A DNA stretch of 57,987 nucleotides from CAZQAA01 sp964591255 (GCA_964591255.1 CAZQAA010000211.1:1-57987); one strand, 5' to 3'; positions 7,954 through 17,967 are shown, counted from the stretch's first letter. The notes: a model not told the origin generated them from the letters alone. Translations and numbers: made by a program.

Positions 7954-8418
7954 ATGATCAAGGCCCAGGACATTATGACAAGGGAGGTGATTACTGTTTC
8001 GCCTGAGACACGTATCACACAGGCAGCGAAGATCTTGATTGACAACCACCTGAATGGATTGCCAGTGGTTGATAAAACGGGTAGTTTGAAAGGAATTATT
8101 TGCCAGAACGACTTGATTTTTCAACAAAAGAAGATTCCCCTGCCATCTTTTTTCACTGTCCTGGATGGTTTTCTGCCCCTATCCACTGAAAAAGCTGTCG
8201 ACAGGGAGGTTGAAAAAATAGCTGCGGTTACTGTGGGTGAAGCCATGTCCCATGATCCTGTAACCATTACTCCCGAAACCAGCCTCGAAGATATTGCCAC
8301 CCTGATGGTAAAGAATTCCATACATACCTTGCCTGTCTTGGATAAGGGCAAACTGGTTGGCATTATAGGCAAGGAGGACGTCTTGCGAACGCTTATGCCT
8401 TCTGATGAGGGGCTTTGA
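7954..8418 (+). CDS. CBS-domain pair protein
   Basis: The 154-residue protein is two CBS motifs joined by a linker. The first begins 'AQDIMTREVITVSPETRITQAA' and contains 'LNGLPVVDKTGSLKGIICQNDL'; the second begins 'VGEAMSHDPVTITPETSLEDIA' and ends 'IHTLPVLDKGKLVGIIGKEDVLR'. Free-standing CBS pairs bind adenine nucleotides (AMP, ATP, sometimes SAM) and act as energy sensors. An in-frame ATG at 7939 exists, but GAGGAGGA at 7941-7948 fits ATG 7954. It lies 40 bases before the efflux operon on the same strand, so co-transcription with the pump genes is possible. Confidence 0.85.
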   Translation: MIKAQDIMTREVITVSPETRITQAAKILIDNHLNGLPVVDKTGSLKGIICQNDLIFQQKKIPLPSFFTVLDGFLPLSTEKAVDREVEKIAAVTVGEAMSHDPVTITPETSLEDIATLMVKNSIHTLPVLDKGKLVGIIGKEDVLRTLMPSDEGL

Positions 8419-8458
8419 ATCATACTAATCTGTCTTTTTTTAGAGGGGCAAGGTAGTT

Positions 8459-9559
8459 ATGTATTTTGTTTGGCTGGTCATGATGTGTTTCTTTCCTTCC
8501 ATGGTATATGCCGGTCCGCCAGTCCAAGAGGGAATGCCCCCGCCTGTAGTGAGTGTTGTCACTGTTGAATTGCAGGATATAAATCCAGCCAGGGAGTATG
8601 TAGGTCATGTGCAGGCCATTCAGACAGTGGTCTTGCAGCCTCGGGCAAGGGGATATGTAGAGGAAGTCAGGTTTAAGGATGGTGAATATGTACATAAAGG
8701 AGATATCCTTTATGTGATAGAACAGGATCCCTACAAGGCCGAGATTGAGGCGGATATGGCCAGACTTGCCCAGGCCGAGGCAGAGCTGTTCAAGGCCCAG
8801 CAACATCTGGAGCGGTTGCGGGCCGCACGTCCGGAGAGTGTTCCTGCCACTGATATGGACAATGCAATAGCAGAGAGGGATGCAGCAGATGCAAGGGTAA
8901 AAGAGGCAAAGGCGGTCCTTAGATTGGCGAGGATTAATCTGGGGTATACGCTCATTCATGCCCCGATAAACGGCCGTATTGGTCAAAATTTTTTTACCAT
9001 AGGCAACCTGGTAGGTCCCGATTCAGGTCCTCTGGCACGTATTGTCCAGATGGATCCAATTCGGGTACTTTATCCTGTAAGCGAAAATGATATCGCAGAA
9101 ATACAGACGGCATTGAAGAAGAATATCAGAAAAAGTTCTCTTCTCGTCCCGGATATAAGGTTGCCTGACGGCAGCTTGTATCCAATGGATGGAAAAGTAG
9201 AATTTGTGGATAACCGAGTGGACAGAAAGACCGGGACCATTTCGGTATGGGCCGTTTTCCCTAATCCGGATGGCATTTTGATTCCAGGCATGTATGTGAC
9301 CGTACTGGTAAGAAAAGGGGCACCCCGGATGATACCTGTTGTTCCCCAGTCCGCTGTTCAGGAAGACAAACAGGGGCGCTATGTACTTGTCATTGATAAA
9401 GATAACCGTGTGTCAACAAGACGTGTCCGCACCGGATTAATGGTTGGCACAGCGTGGACGGTGGAAAAGGGTCTGGCGCCTGGTGACAGTGTGATTGTGG
9501 ACGGGATTTTGAAGGTAAGGCCTGGACAGAGAGTAACAGTCAAAAAAGATTCTAAATGA
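8459..9559 (+). CDS. RND efflux periplasmic adaptor (AcrA/MexA family)
   Basis: The 366-residue membrane-fusion protein has an N-terminal signal (hydrophobic from YFVWLVMMCFFPSMVYA), no lipobox, then the lipoyl half-motifs ('VVLQPRARGYVEEVRFKDGEYVHKGD' and 'YTLIHAPINGRIG') flanking an alpha-hairpin (~98-155) rich in Ala/Glu, and a beta-barrel and membrane-proximal domain. It would bridge the RND pump and the outer-membrane channel. Its stop overlaps the pump start by ATGA (9556-9559). It is the first gene of a six-gene efflux unit. Confidence 0.92.
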   Translation: MYFVWLVMMCFFPSMVYAGPPVQEGMPPPVVSVVTVELQDINPAREYVGHVQAIQTVVLQPRARGYVEEVRFKDGEYVHKGDILYVIEQDPYKAEIEADMARLAQAEAELFKAQQHLERLRAARPESVPATDMDNAIAERDAADARVKEAKAVLRLARINLGYTLIHAPINGRIGQNFFTIGNLVGPDSGPLARIVQMDPIRVLYPVSENDIAEIQTALKKNIRKSSLLVPDIRLPDGSLYPMDGKVEFVDNRVDRKTGTISVWAVFPNPDGILIPGMYVTVLVRKGAPRMIPVVPQSAVQEDKQGRYVLVIDKDNRVSTRRVRTGLMVGTAWTVEKGLAPGDSVIVDGILKVRPGQRVTVKKDSK

Positions 9560-12500
9560 TCTCACTTCTGTTTATAAAAAGGCCCCGGCTGGCTGCCGTA
9601 ATTTCCATTATAATCACCATACTGGGGCTTATTGCCCTGTATAACATACCTGTTGCCCAGTATCCCCAAATTACCCCGCCAGAGATCAGGGTAACCGCAT
9701 TCTATCCTGGTGCTGATGCACAGGTGGTAGCAGATTCGGTTGCCGCACCTATTGAAGAGGAGATTAATGGCGTTGACAAGATGCTTTACATGTCTTCCAC
9801 ATGTGCCAATGACGGCACCTACAGCCTGGGTGTCACCTTTGCAGTAGGCACAGATCCGGACATAGATCAGGTAAACCTGCAGAATCGCCTGCAACTGGCA
9901 ATGCCAAAACTTCCAAAGGAGGTGGTGGAGCAGGGAATAGATATCCGTAAACGATCTTCAAGCATCATGGCCGCAATCAGTTTTTACTCCCCCAATAAGA
10001 CCTGGAATATGCTTTATCTGAGCAATTATGTAAGCAGGAATATAAGGGATGCCCTGGTACGGCTCAGGGGGGTTAGCGATATCCTGATATTTGGAGAAAA
10101 GGAATACAGCATGAGGGTCTGGCTTGACCCTGACCGTTTGACCTCATTGGGCCTTATCCCTGAGGATGTAATAACGGCCATTCGCCAGCAGAATATTCAG
10201 GCCGCTGTGGGTTCTATAGGGGCTGAACCGGTGAAAGAGGCCCAGCAGCTTAAATATACCTTGCGGGCCAAGGGGCGTCTCAAGGATGTTAAGGACTTTG
10301 AGGACATCATTGTACGTACCAATGACAAGGGCGGATTGGTGACCATAAGGGATATTGGCCGGGTGGAACTGGGGGCAAAGACATATAGCCATCAATCAAC
10401 CTTGAACGGCGTACCAGCAGTAACTATTGCTTTGTACAGGACCCCTGGAGCCAATGCCATTAATACTATGGATGAGGTCAGGGAGAAACTCAAACTGTTG
10501 GCAGACCGCATGCCAAAAGATATAAGATACAAAATTATCCTTGATACAACAAAATATGTCTCCGCGGCAGTGCATGAGATAGAGCGTACCCTTTTTATAA
10601 CCTTTTTGCTGGTGGTTGCTATCGTTTATCTGTTTCTTCAGGACTGGCGAGCAACTCTTATTCCCACCCTGGCTGTCCCCGTTTCCTTGATAGGCACCTT
10701 TTCCGTACTTTTGGTGTTGGGCTATAGCGCAAATACGGTATCACTGTTTGCCCTTATACTTGCCATAGGCCTTGTGGTAGATGATGCCATTGTTGTAGTG
10801 GAAAATGTATATCGTGTGATGGAAGAAGAGGGACTACCCAGGGACAGGGCGGCCGTTAAGGCTATGGGGCAAGTTACAGGCCCTATTATTGCAACTACCC
10901 TTGTGCTTTTGGCAGTGTTTGTGCCTGTGGGATTTATGCCCGGAATTACAGGAGAATTATACAAACAGTTTGCAGTAACCATATGCACCTCTGTAGTGAT
11001 ATCTACTATCTGCGCACTTACGTTGAGTCCTGCCCTGTGCGCCACAATCCTGAAAATGCCAGACCCCGTAAGGCATGGCCCCCTTGCCTGGTTTAATAAA
11101 GGCCTTAATATTACGCGCAGGGCATACATATCCTGCTCCGCATGGCTTATCCGGAAAATGATAATTGCTTTTCTCTTATTCGTTGTCATTATTGGCGGTT
11201 CATATCTCCTTTTTTCAAGACTCCCTACCAGTTTTTTACCATTAGAGGACCAGGGCTATTTCTTTTTTAATTGCCAGCTTCCAGAGGCCGCTTCACTGGC
11301 CAGGACCAGCGGGGTTATTGCAAATATCAGTGAAGAAATCAGGAAAATCCAGGGAGTTAGTAATGTAATCGGCGTCAGCGGTTTCAGTTTCCTGAGCGGA
11401 AATGCAGATAATGTGGGATTCGGCGTTGTGATCCTTGACCCATGGAATAGACGCAAGGTCCCCGGGCTCAGACTGTCTTCTATAATAGGCAAGTCCCAGG
11501 CAATAATGTCCTCTATTTCCTCTGCAAACATGTTTGCATTTCCACCACCCGCCATACTGGGACTGGGCACTACAGGCGGCTTTGATTTCAGGCTCCAGGC
11601 CACAGGTGATCAGGACCCTCAAAAGCTGGCATCAGTGATGCGGGCCATGGTTATTGCGGCCAACATGGATCCTGTCCTTAGCAAGGTATTTTGTACCTAC
11701 CGGGCAAATACGCCGCATATTTATGTCAAACTTGATCGGGCAAAGGCGGAGACCCTGCGTGTCCCTGTAAGCAGGATATACTCCATCTTGCAGGCATACC
11801 TTGGTTCTCTTTATGTGAATGATTTTAATCTCTATGGAAGAGTCTATCATGTAAAGGTGCAGGCAGAGGGCAGCTACAGGGATGATTATGAAGATATAAA
11901 AAGGATATATGTTCGAAGCTGTAACGGCGACATGGTGCCAATGAGAAGTATTGCTACCATGACTACTATGCTGGCACCCCAGCTGGTCTATCGATATAAT
12001 CAGTTTGCCAGCGTACAGATCAATGGACAGGCCGCACCTGGCCACAGCTCGGGTGAGGCAATGGCGGCCATGGAGGGGATAGCCGCCAAGGTCCTGCCAG
12101 AAGGTTATACATATGATTGGTCATCCATGTCTTTCCAGGAAAAAAAGACGGGTGGCCAGGTACTGATACTATTTATGATGGCCATGATATTTGGTTACCT
12201 CTTTCTTGTTGGGCAATACGAGAGCTGGAGTATGCCGGTCCCAATCATTCTTTATGTCCCGGTTGCCAGCCTTGGTGCCTTAATAGGGCTCTGGGTGTCA
12301 GGGTTGAGCCTAAGCATATATGCCCAGATAGGCCTTGTCCTGCTGGTGGGACTGGCCAGCAAGAACGCTATCCTTATTGTGGAATTTGCAAGGGATTGTA
12401 GGGAACAGGAGGGGTTATCTGTTATGGATGCAGCCCTGAATGGTATTAGAATACGCTTCAGGCCTGTCTTGATGACGGCATTTACATTTATCATGGGAGT

Positions 12501-12678
12501 CGCCCCGATGTTGACGGCTACAGGGGCCGGGGCATATAGCCGGCGCCATATCGGCACTACAGTATTTTCAGGTATGATGATGGCCACTATAATGGGTATC
12601 CTGCTAATACCGGTACTTTTTTATGCTTTTCAATCCCTCAGGGAACATATCAAGGCGTGGCGCATCCGCCGTAAATAG
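9556..12678 (+). CDS. RND multidrug efflux pump, HAE1 (AcrB/MexB) type
   Basis: The 1040-residue inner-membrane pump has the usual length and starts 'MISLLFIKRPRLAAVISII'. The proton relay of the family is present: the Asp pair in 'IGLVVDDAIVVVENVYRV' (TM4) and the Lys in 'GLASKNAILIVEFARD' (TM10). Large periplasmic loops follow TM1 and TM7. HAE1 pumps export hydrophobic compounds such as drugs, bile salts, solvents and fatty acids using the proton gradient. The substrate is unknown; in an aromatic degrader a solvent or aromatic-acid role is plausible but only inferred. Confidence 0.95.
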   Translation: MISLLFIKRPRLAAVISIIITILGLIALYNIPVAQYPQITPPEIRVTAFYPGADAQVVADSVAAPIEEEINGVDKMLYMSSTCANDGTYSLGVTFAVGTDPDIDQVNLQNRLQLAMPKLPKEVVEQGIDIRKRSSSIMAAISFYSPNKTWNMLYLSNYVSRNIRDALVRLRGVSDILIFGEKEYSMRVWLDPDRLTSLGLIPEDVITAIRQQNIQAAVGSIGAEPVKEAQQLKYTLRAKGRLKDVKDFEDIIVRTNDKGGLVTIRDIGRVELGAKTYSHQSTLNGVPAVTIALYRTPGANAINTMDEVREKLKLLADRMPKDIRYKIILDTTKYVSAAVHEIERTLFITFLLVVAIVYLFLQDWRATLIPTLAVPVSLIGTFSVLLVLGYSANTVSLFALILAIGLVVDDAIVVVENVYRVMEEEGLPRDRAAVKAMGQVTGPIIATTLVLLAVFVPVGFMPGITGELYKQFAVTICTSVVISTICALTLSPALCATILKMPDPVRHGPLAWFNKGLNITRRAYISCSAWLIRKMIIAFLLFVVIIGGSYLLFSRLPTSFLPLEDQGYFFFNCQLPEAASLARTSGVIANISEEIRKIQGVSNVIGVSGFSFLSGNADNVGFGVVILDPWNRRKVPGLRLSSIIGKSQAIMSSISSANMFAFPPPAILGLGTTGGFDFRLQATGDQDPQKLASVMRAMVIAANMDPVLSKVFCTYRANTPHIYVKLDRAKAETLRVPVSRIYSILQAYLGSLYVNDFNLYGRVYHVKVQAEGSYRDDYEDIKRIYVRSCNGDMVPMRSIATMTTMLAPQLVYRYNQFASVQINGQAAPGHSSGEAMAAMEGIAAKVLPEGYTYDWSSMSFQEKKTGGQVLILFMMAMIFGYLFLVGQYESWSMPVPIILYVPVASLGALIGLWVSGLSLSIYAQIGLVLLVGLASKNAILIVEFARDCREQEGLSVMDAALNGIRIRFRPVLMTAFTFIMGVAPMLTATGAGAYSRRHIGTTVFSGMMMATIMGILLIPVLFYAFQSLREHIKAWRIRRK

Positions 12679-12687
12679 AGGACTCAC

Positions 12688-14082
12688 ATGAAGCAATTAT
12701 CCATCTTAATAATGACTATCTTCTTTATGGGGTGTGCAGCTGTTGGCCCGGATTACACGCCAATTAGACCTGATGCTCCAGACAGATGGCATAGTCCGCT
12801 CAAATCGGGTTTGAGTATGAAGGCGCCTGATCAAAAAATGCTGGATAGTTGGTGGACCATATTGGACGACCCGATACTCATCAGATTAGAAGAGCAGGCA
12901 GTCAAGGGAAACCTTGATCTTAAAGACGCCCTGGCCAGGGTAAAGGAGGCGCGTGCTGCCAGGGGGATAGAAAAGGCGGATTTATATCCCCATCTGGATG
13001 TCGATGGATCCGTTGCAAGGCAGCGGGAGATCAAAGATACCCAGTATTCATTCGGCCTGGATTCCAGTTGGGAGATAGATATATTTGGGGGTATAAGGAG
13101 ATCTGTGGAGGCGGCACAGGCCGAACTCGAGGCGGCACAAGCCGAACTTCAGGATATACTTGTTACCCTTACTGCTGATGTAGCCCTGAATTATATGGAT
13201 GTGCGTACTTATCAGGCGCGGCTGGCAGCAGTCTATTCCAATATCAAGGCCCAGGAGGAGATCTACCGGTTAAACCGTTCCCGCTATGAAGCAGGTCTCA
13301 TCGATGAGCTTGCAGTGCAGCAGTCCTTGTATACTCTGGAACAGACCCGCTCCCAGATACCTGTGCTCCAGCGGGGGTGTGATGCTGCAATGAATCGTAT
13401 TGCGGTCCTTTTGGGTCTGCAGCCCGGATCAATACACAGGGAATTGAAGGAATTAAGACCTGTGCCATCACCTCCCTGGTCTGTTGCCATAGGCATACCT
13501 GCTGACGCCTTGAGACGACGGCCGGACGTCCGTAAGGCAGAAAGGGAGCTTGCTGCTGCCACGGCAAGAATAGGAGAAGCAAAGGCAGAGCTTTATCCCA
13601 AGTTCGATCTGTTGGGTACCATAGGACTGGAGGCTGTGGGAAGCAAGGATCTCTGGGACTGGGCCAGCCGTACCTGGAAGATAGATCAGGGTATCACCTG
13701 GAAGATATTTCATGCAGGCGCAATACGTCAGAACATAAAGGTGCAGACCGCGCGGCAGGAACAGGCCTTGATTCAATATCAGGACACTGTCCTTAATGCC
13801 CTTGAAGAGGTAGAAAATGCCATTGTCGCATACACCAAGGAGTTTCGGCGTATGGATTCCCTGAAAAAGGCGGTAAAGGCGGCTGGCACAGCTCTTGATC
13901 TGGCCAAGAGTAAGTACAGGGCAGGCCTTGTGGACTTCAGTGACGTGATGGATGCAGAACGCTCTCTCCAAGGGTTGCAAGATGAATTGGCCTCCAGTCA
14001 GGGTGAATCTATGTCGGATCTGATACGTTTATATAAGGCCCTTGGTGGCGGCTGGGTATGTTCCAAAGATTTGGTGCACTGA
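12688..14082 (+). CDS. Outer-membrane efflux lipoprotein (NodT/OprM family)
   Basis: The 464-residue protein has a lipoprotein signal with lipobox FMGC (Cys16), followed by 'AAVGPDYTPIRPDAPDRWH', a hallmark start of NodT-type factors. Two repeats of TolC-like helices are visible ('YEAGLIDELAVQQSLYTLEQTR', 'YRAGLVDFSDVMDAERSLQG') and 'LRRRPDVRKAERELAAATARIGEAKAELYPKFDL' marks the second repeat. A trimer would form the outer-membrane channel. It is the only outer-membrane factor of the operon, and its end overlaps the MacA-like adaptor, so it may serve both pumps. Confidence 0.93.
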   Translation: MKQLSILIMTIFFMGCAAVGPDYTPIRPDAPDRWHSPLKSGLSMKAPDQKMLDSWWTILDDPILIRLEEQAVKGNLDLKDALARVKEARAARGIEKADLYPHLDVDGSVARQREIKDTQYSFGLDSSWEIDIFGGIRRSVEAAQAELEAAQAELQDILVTLTADVALNYMDVRTYQARLAAVYSNIKAQEEIYRLNRSRYEAGLIDELAVQQSLYTLEQTRSQIPVLQRGCDAAMNRIAVLLGLQPGSIHRELKELRPVPSPPWSVAIGIPADALRRRPDVRKAERELAAATARIGEAKAELYPKFDLLGTIGLEAVGSKDLWDWASRTWKIDQGITWKIFHAGAIRQNIKVQTARQEQALIQYQDTVLNALEEVENAIVAYTKEFRRMDSLKKAVKAAGTALDLAKSKYRAGLVDFSDVMDAERSLQGLQDELASSQGESMSDLIRLYKALGGGWVCSKDLVH

Positions 14083-15374
14083 TGGGAAAGAAATACGATC
14101 CTGATAAGGTAGAGGATATCCTGGGCCTGGACAGGGCTTGGAGGCGCAAAAGAGGCCTATGGATAGTGTTGATATCTCTTTTTGTGCTGTTGCTATCCAT
14201 AGGTGCGTGGAACAGATACATTTCTGACAGAAACCATGGCCGCATACATTATAAGACCCAGGAAGCAAGACGGGGTGATCTGACAGTAACCGTGACGGCT
14301 ACCGGCACCCTCTTTGCTCTCAATCAGGTGGATGTGGGGATAGAGGTTTCCGGTACCATAGAGCATATATATGTAGACTACAACGATCATGTACACGTTG
14401 ATCAGGTCCTTGCGCGTCTGGATACATCCAAACTGGATGCCCAGGTGTTGCAGGCAAGAGCACAGTTGGAATCAGCAAAAGCTGCCGTTTTGAAGGCAAA
14501 AGCAGAAATGAAACAGGCAAAAAGTAAAATGGAGGACATGAAACAGGCATGGGAATTGACCAAAGGCAAGGTGCCGTCACAGGTGGAGATGGATATTGCA
14601 GAGGCTGCTCTCATGGCTGCCCTATCCGGCGTGGCGATGGCCGATGCAGAGGTGTCCAAGGCCGATGCCTCGCTAAAATTTTATGAAACGGAGCTTTCCA
14701 AGGCCGTTATTCGTTCGCCCATAAATGGAATTGTATTAGCCAAACACGTTGAGGTTGGACAGACCATAGCGGCCACATTTCAGACACCGGTCCTTTTCAC
14801 GCTGGCTGAAGACCTGAAAGAGATGGAACTCCATGTAGATGTGGATGAAGCCGATGTTGGACAGGTGAGGGCAGGACAGGAGGCGACATTTGCCGTGGAT
14901 GCCTATCCCGACTCCAGGTTCCCTGCAAAGGTGATGGAAGTTCGTTTTTTTCCCAAGACGGTTGAAGGGGTAGTTACATATGAAACCCTGCTTTCTGTTG
15001 ACAACTCGGATTTGTCCCTGCGGCCTGGAATGACGGCGACCGCTGATATTGTGGTAAAACGAGTGAAGGATGCCCTGTTGATACCGAATGCAGCGCTTCG
15101 CTTTACCCCGCTGAAGCCACAAAAGGTTATAAAAGAAAAACGTGGATTGCTAGGTGCCTTTCTCCCTCATCGTCCAAGACGTGCGCCTCCTGAAAAGGGA
15201 GAGGAGATCCCCCTGAAAAGAGGGGAGCGCCTCGTATGGATCCTTAGGGATGGAAAACCCGTTTCCATTCCCATTAGGCTTGGAGGGACTGACGGCAAAG
15301 TGACCGAGGTTGTTGCAGGCGATATAAAGCCGGGAATGTCTCTCCTGATCGAAATGGTGATCTCCGGGAAATGA
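14082..15374 (+). CDS. macA: MacA-like periplasmic adaptor
   Basis: The 430-residue protein has an N-terminal membrane anchor (after RAWRRKRG, 'LWIVLISLFVLLLSIGAW'), lipoyl half-motifs ('GTIEHIYVDYNDHVHVDQVLARLD' and 'AVIRSPINGIVLAKHVEVGQTI') around a helical hairpin, and a beta-barrel. This is the arrangement of MacA, the adaptor that works with MacB ABC transporters. An in-frame ATG at 14058 exists, but ATG 14082 overlaps the stop of the previous gene as TGATG, which favours coupled initiation there. A basic insertion near residues 345-365 (RPRRAPPEKGEE) is unusual. The gene overlaps the ATPase gene by ATGA. Confidence 0.85.
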   Translation: MGKKYDPDKVEDILGLDRAWRRKRGLWIVLISLFVLLLSIGAWNRYISDRNHGRIHYKTQEARRGDLTVTVTATGTLFALNQVDVGIEVSGTIEHIYVDYNDHVHVDQVLARLDTSKLDAQVLQARAQLESAKAAVLKAKAEMKQAKSKMEDMKQAWELTKGKVPSQVEMDIAEAALMAALSGVAMADAEVSKADASLKFYETELSKAVIRSPINGIVLAKHVEVGQTIAATFQTPVLFTLAEDLKEMELHVDVDEADVGQVRAGQEATFAVDAYPDSRFPAKVMEVRFFPKTVEGVVTYETLLSVDNSDLSLRPGMTATADIVVKRVKDALLIPNAALRFTPLKPQKVIKEKRGLLGAFLPHRPRRAPPEKGEEIPLKRGERLVWILRDGKPVSIPIRLGGTDGKVTEVVAGDIKPGMSLLIEMVISGK

Positions 15375-16087
15375 ACAAAGGACATAATAATGAAGAAAAA
15401 TTCCTTATGGAGCTTAAGGGTATTACCAAGATCTATGGTAGCGGGCGTGCGTCCATGCAGGCTCTAAGGGGAATTGATTTAAGGATCAGCGAGGGTGATT
15501 TTGTGGCAGTGATGGGGGCGAGCGGTTCGGGCAAGTCTACCTGTCTGAATATTATGGGTTGCCTGGACACACCCACATCGGGATTTTATCTGTTCAGGGG
15601 GATTGAGGTGGGAAGCCTCAACCGTAACGAGCGGGCGCTTCTTCGCAGACACTTCTTCGGTTTTATTTTTCAAGGCTATAATCTGCTTGACCGTACCTCG
15701 GCCCTTGAAAATGTCGAACTCCCTTTGATCTATCGTGGATTTCATACCCGAAAAAGGCGTTCAGAAGCACTTGAAGCACTTGAGGCAGTGGGGTTACAAG
15801 GATGGGAAGGTCATACCCCTGCCGAGCTTTCGGGTGGCCAGCAACAGCGCGTGGCGATTGCCCGGGCCATTGTAACCAATCCTTCGGTTCTGCTGGCCGA
15901 TGAACCTACCGGAAATCTGGATACTGCCAGAAGTCTTGAGATTATGGATCTTCTCTCCCTTTTGAATCGGGAGAAGGGATTAACCATTGTTATGGTAACA
16001 CACGAACAGGATATGGCGGCCTATGCAAAAACAAGGATCCGTTTTGTAGACGGACTGATTGCAGAGTCCTGGCCGGAAGGGGTGTGA
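15371..16087 (+). CDS. MacB-type ABC transporter ATP-binding protein
   Basis: The 238-residue ATPase has Walker A 'GASGSGKST', signature 'ELSGGQQQRVAIARAI', Walker B 'VLLADEPTGNLD' and the H-loop 'VMVTHEQDMA'. It belongs to the LolD/MacB (MJ0796-like) branch. In E. coli MacB the ATPase and permease are one polypeptide; here they are two genes overlapping by one base at TGATG. Such complexes are mechanotransmission transporters that drive export from the periplasm through the outer-membrane factor without moving substrate across the inner membrane. Confidence 0.93.
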   Translation: MNKGHNNEEKFLMELKGITKIYGSGRASMQALRGIDLRISEGDFVAVMGASGSGKSTCLNIMGCLDTPTSGFYLFRGIEVGSLNRNERALLRRHFFGFIFQGYNLLDRTSALENVELPLIYRGFHTRKRRSEALEALEAVGLQGWEGHTPAELSGGQQQRVAIARAIVTNPSVLLADEPTGNLDTARSLEIMDLLSLLNREKGLTIVMVTHEQDMAAYAKTRIRFVDGLIAESWPEGV

Positions 16088-17301
16088 TGATGCTCTGGAA
16101 TGTCTTCTTGCTGGCCTTGCGGGAGATTCGCCGGAATATAATGCGTTCATCTCTGACCTCCCTCGGCATTATTATCGGCGTTGCTGCGGTGATCACTATG
16201 GTTACCCTGGGAAGTGGTGCCACTGAAAAGGTCAAGACACAGATTGGAAGCCTCGGGATCAATCTCATCCAGTTGCGGCTAGGTCAGGGTTTTAGGGGAC
16301 ACGGCGGCATTCGGGAAGAGGTGTCTCCTTTTCATGTGGAAGATGCTGAAGCTGTTAAGAGAGAGGTGGCAGGAATCAGTTCAGTCGCTCCTGCTGCAGA
16401 AATGGCAACTCAGGCAATTTACGGAAACCGGAATTGGTCAACCTTGGTCAAGGGAAGTACGAACGGGTTTATGAAAGTACGGGACTGGCCGGTTGACAAG
16501 GGGCGGCAATTTACAGAGGGAGAGCTCAGGGGGGGAGCGGCAGTCTGTATCTTGGGAAGCACAGTCTCCAGGGAGCTCTTTGGTGATGAAGATCCCTTAG
16601 GGAAAGTTATTCGTTTAAAGAAACTGGCCTTTCGGGTCATAGGGGTGTTCAGGGCGAAAGGACAATCCACATTCGGCAGGGATCAGGATGACTTTATACT
16701 CATTCCTCTTCGTACGTTTCAGCGTCGCATGGCGGGTAATGCGGATGTCACCTGTGTGTATATATCGGTACGCGACGGATTTTCTATTGACAGGGCAAAA
16801 CAGGATATTGAAAGACTCATGCGGGAGCGCCGTCACATCTCCCGGGGGAAGGACGATGATTTTTTTGTACTGGATATGCGGGAGATAGAGGATATTCTAT
16901 CAGGGACTACGAAGGTTCTCACATCATTACTCGGTGCGGTTGCAGCCGTAAGTCTCCTTGTGGGCGGTATAGGCATCATGAATATTATGCTCGTCTCCGT
17001 GACCGAACGGACACGGGAAATAGGCACCAGGCTGGCCATCGGGGCACTGGAGCATGAAGTGCTCCTGCAGTTTTTGGTCGAGGCCGTGGTCCTTTCCTCC
17101 CTGGGAGGGATTATAGGTGTTATCCTTGCCATAGCCGTTTCAGCCTGGCTCGCTGGGATCTTATTGGTCCCTTTTATTGTTAATCCCGATATTATCATTA
17201 TTGCGTTCGCCTTTTCGGTGGCAGTTGGGATCTGTTTCGGCTATTTTCCGGCCCGCAAGGCCGCCCGCCTCGACCCAATAGAGGCATTACGCCACGAATA
17301 A
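16087..17301 (+). CDS. MacB-type ABC transporter permease (FtsX domain)
   Basis: The 404-residue permease has TM1 near the N-terminus ('SSLTSLGIIIGVAAVITMVTLG'), a large periplasmic MacB-PCD domain, then three TM segments of the FtsX core ('GGIGIMNIMLVSVTERTREIG', '..VLSSLGGIIGVILA', '..AFSVAVGICFGYFPARKAARLDPIEALRHE'). The ending 'PIEALR.E' is the usual MacB terminus. GTG 16084 and ATG 16090 are alternative starts; ATG 16087 is chosen because it overlaps the previous stop. It closes the six-gene efflux operon. Confidence 0.92.
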   Translation: MMLWNVFLLALREIRRNIMRSSLTSLGIIIGVAAVITMVTLGSGATEKVKTQIGSLGINLIQLRLGQGFRGHGGIREEVSPFHVEDAEAVKREVAGISSVAPAAEMATQAIYGNRNWSTLVKGSTNGFMKVRDWPVDKGRQFTEGELRGGAAVCILGSTVSRELFGDEDPLGKVIRLKKLAFRVIGVFRAKGQSTFGRDQDDFILIPLRTFQRRMAGNADVTCVYISVRDGFSIDRAKQDIERLMRERRHISRGKDDDFFVLDMREIEDILSGTTKVLTSLLGAVAAVSLLVGGIGIMNIMLVSVTERTREIGTRLAIGALEHEVLLQFLVEAVVLSSLGGIIGVILAIAVSAWLAGILLVPFIVNPDIIIIAFAFSVAVGICFGYFPARKAARLDPIEALRHE

Positions 17302-17517
17302 TCCGGGCCATTATAATTTCAATCTGCGTCATGGGCCGCTGAACGGGAAGCAGCCATTCTGTTTTCTTATCGGGCTATTACGAAGGTACATCAATAGGAT
17401 ATATATGATATTTGGTCGTGTGCTCACCTCTTGACTACTGAAAGAGAATGATTAACTTTTGGACGAATGAAAGAAATAAAATAAAAAGACAAAATGTTGT
17501 AAAAGGAGGTGAGAAAA

Positions 17518-17967
17518 ATGACAAGGATGTTGGATCTTATACCACGGACCAATTCACTCTTTCCATCAATTTTTCCAAGGAGAGACCTGTTTGATCGTTT
17601 CTTCGAGGACTTTAATATGCCTTCCCTGTTCGAGGATGACAGGGAATGGGTTCCGGCCTTTGATATAAGTGAGAATGAAAAAGAATACATTGTGACTGCA
17701 GAATTGCCTGGAATTGATACGAAAGATCTTGACGTGACTCTCTCAGATGGTATCCTTACCGTTAAAGGAGAGAAGAAAGAGGAAAAGGAAGATAAGGGCA
17801 AAGATTATCACAGGATCGAAAGGCGTTACGGATCGTTTCACAGGAGCTTTCAGATCCCTGGAGAAATCAAGGCAGACAAGGTAGATGCCTCCTATAAAAA
17901 CGGGATTCTCAAGCTGACTCTTCCCAAGGCAGAGTCAAGTGTAACCAAGAAGATAGAGATCAAATAA
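17518..17967 (+). CDS. Small heat shock protein, Hsp20/alpha-crystallin family
   Basis: The 149-residue protein has a flexible N-terminal arm (to ~42) and an alpha-crystallin domain ('VPAFDISENEKEYIVTAELPGI', then 'VKGEKKEE', 'GSFHRSFQIPGEIKADKVDASYKNGILKLTLPK'). The C-terminal extension ends VTKKIEIK; the I-x-I anchor for oligomers (IEI) is present. It is an ATP-independent holdase that keeps unfolded proteins soluble. AAAGGAGG at 17502-17509 fits ATG 17518; the in-frame GTG at 17509 lies inside it and is rejected. It is probably a single-gene unit, since a strong terminator follows at 18012. Confidence 0.93.
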   Translation: MTRMLDLIPRTNSLFPSIFPRRDLFDRFFEDFNMPSLFEDDREWVPAFDISENEKEYIVTAELPGIDTKDLDVTLSDGILTVKGEKKEEKEDKGKDYHRIERRYGSFHRSFQIPGEIKADKVDASYKNGILKLTLPKAESSVTKKIEIK

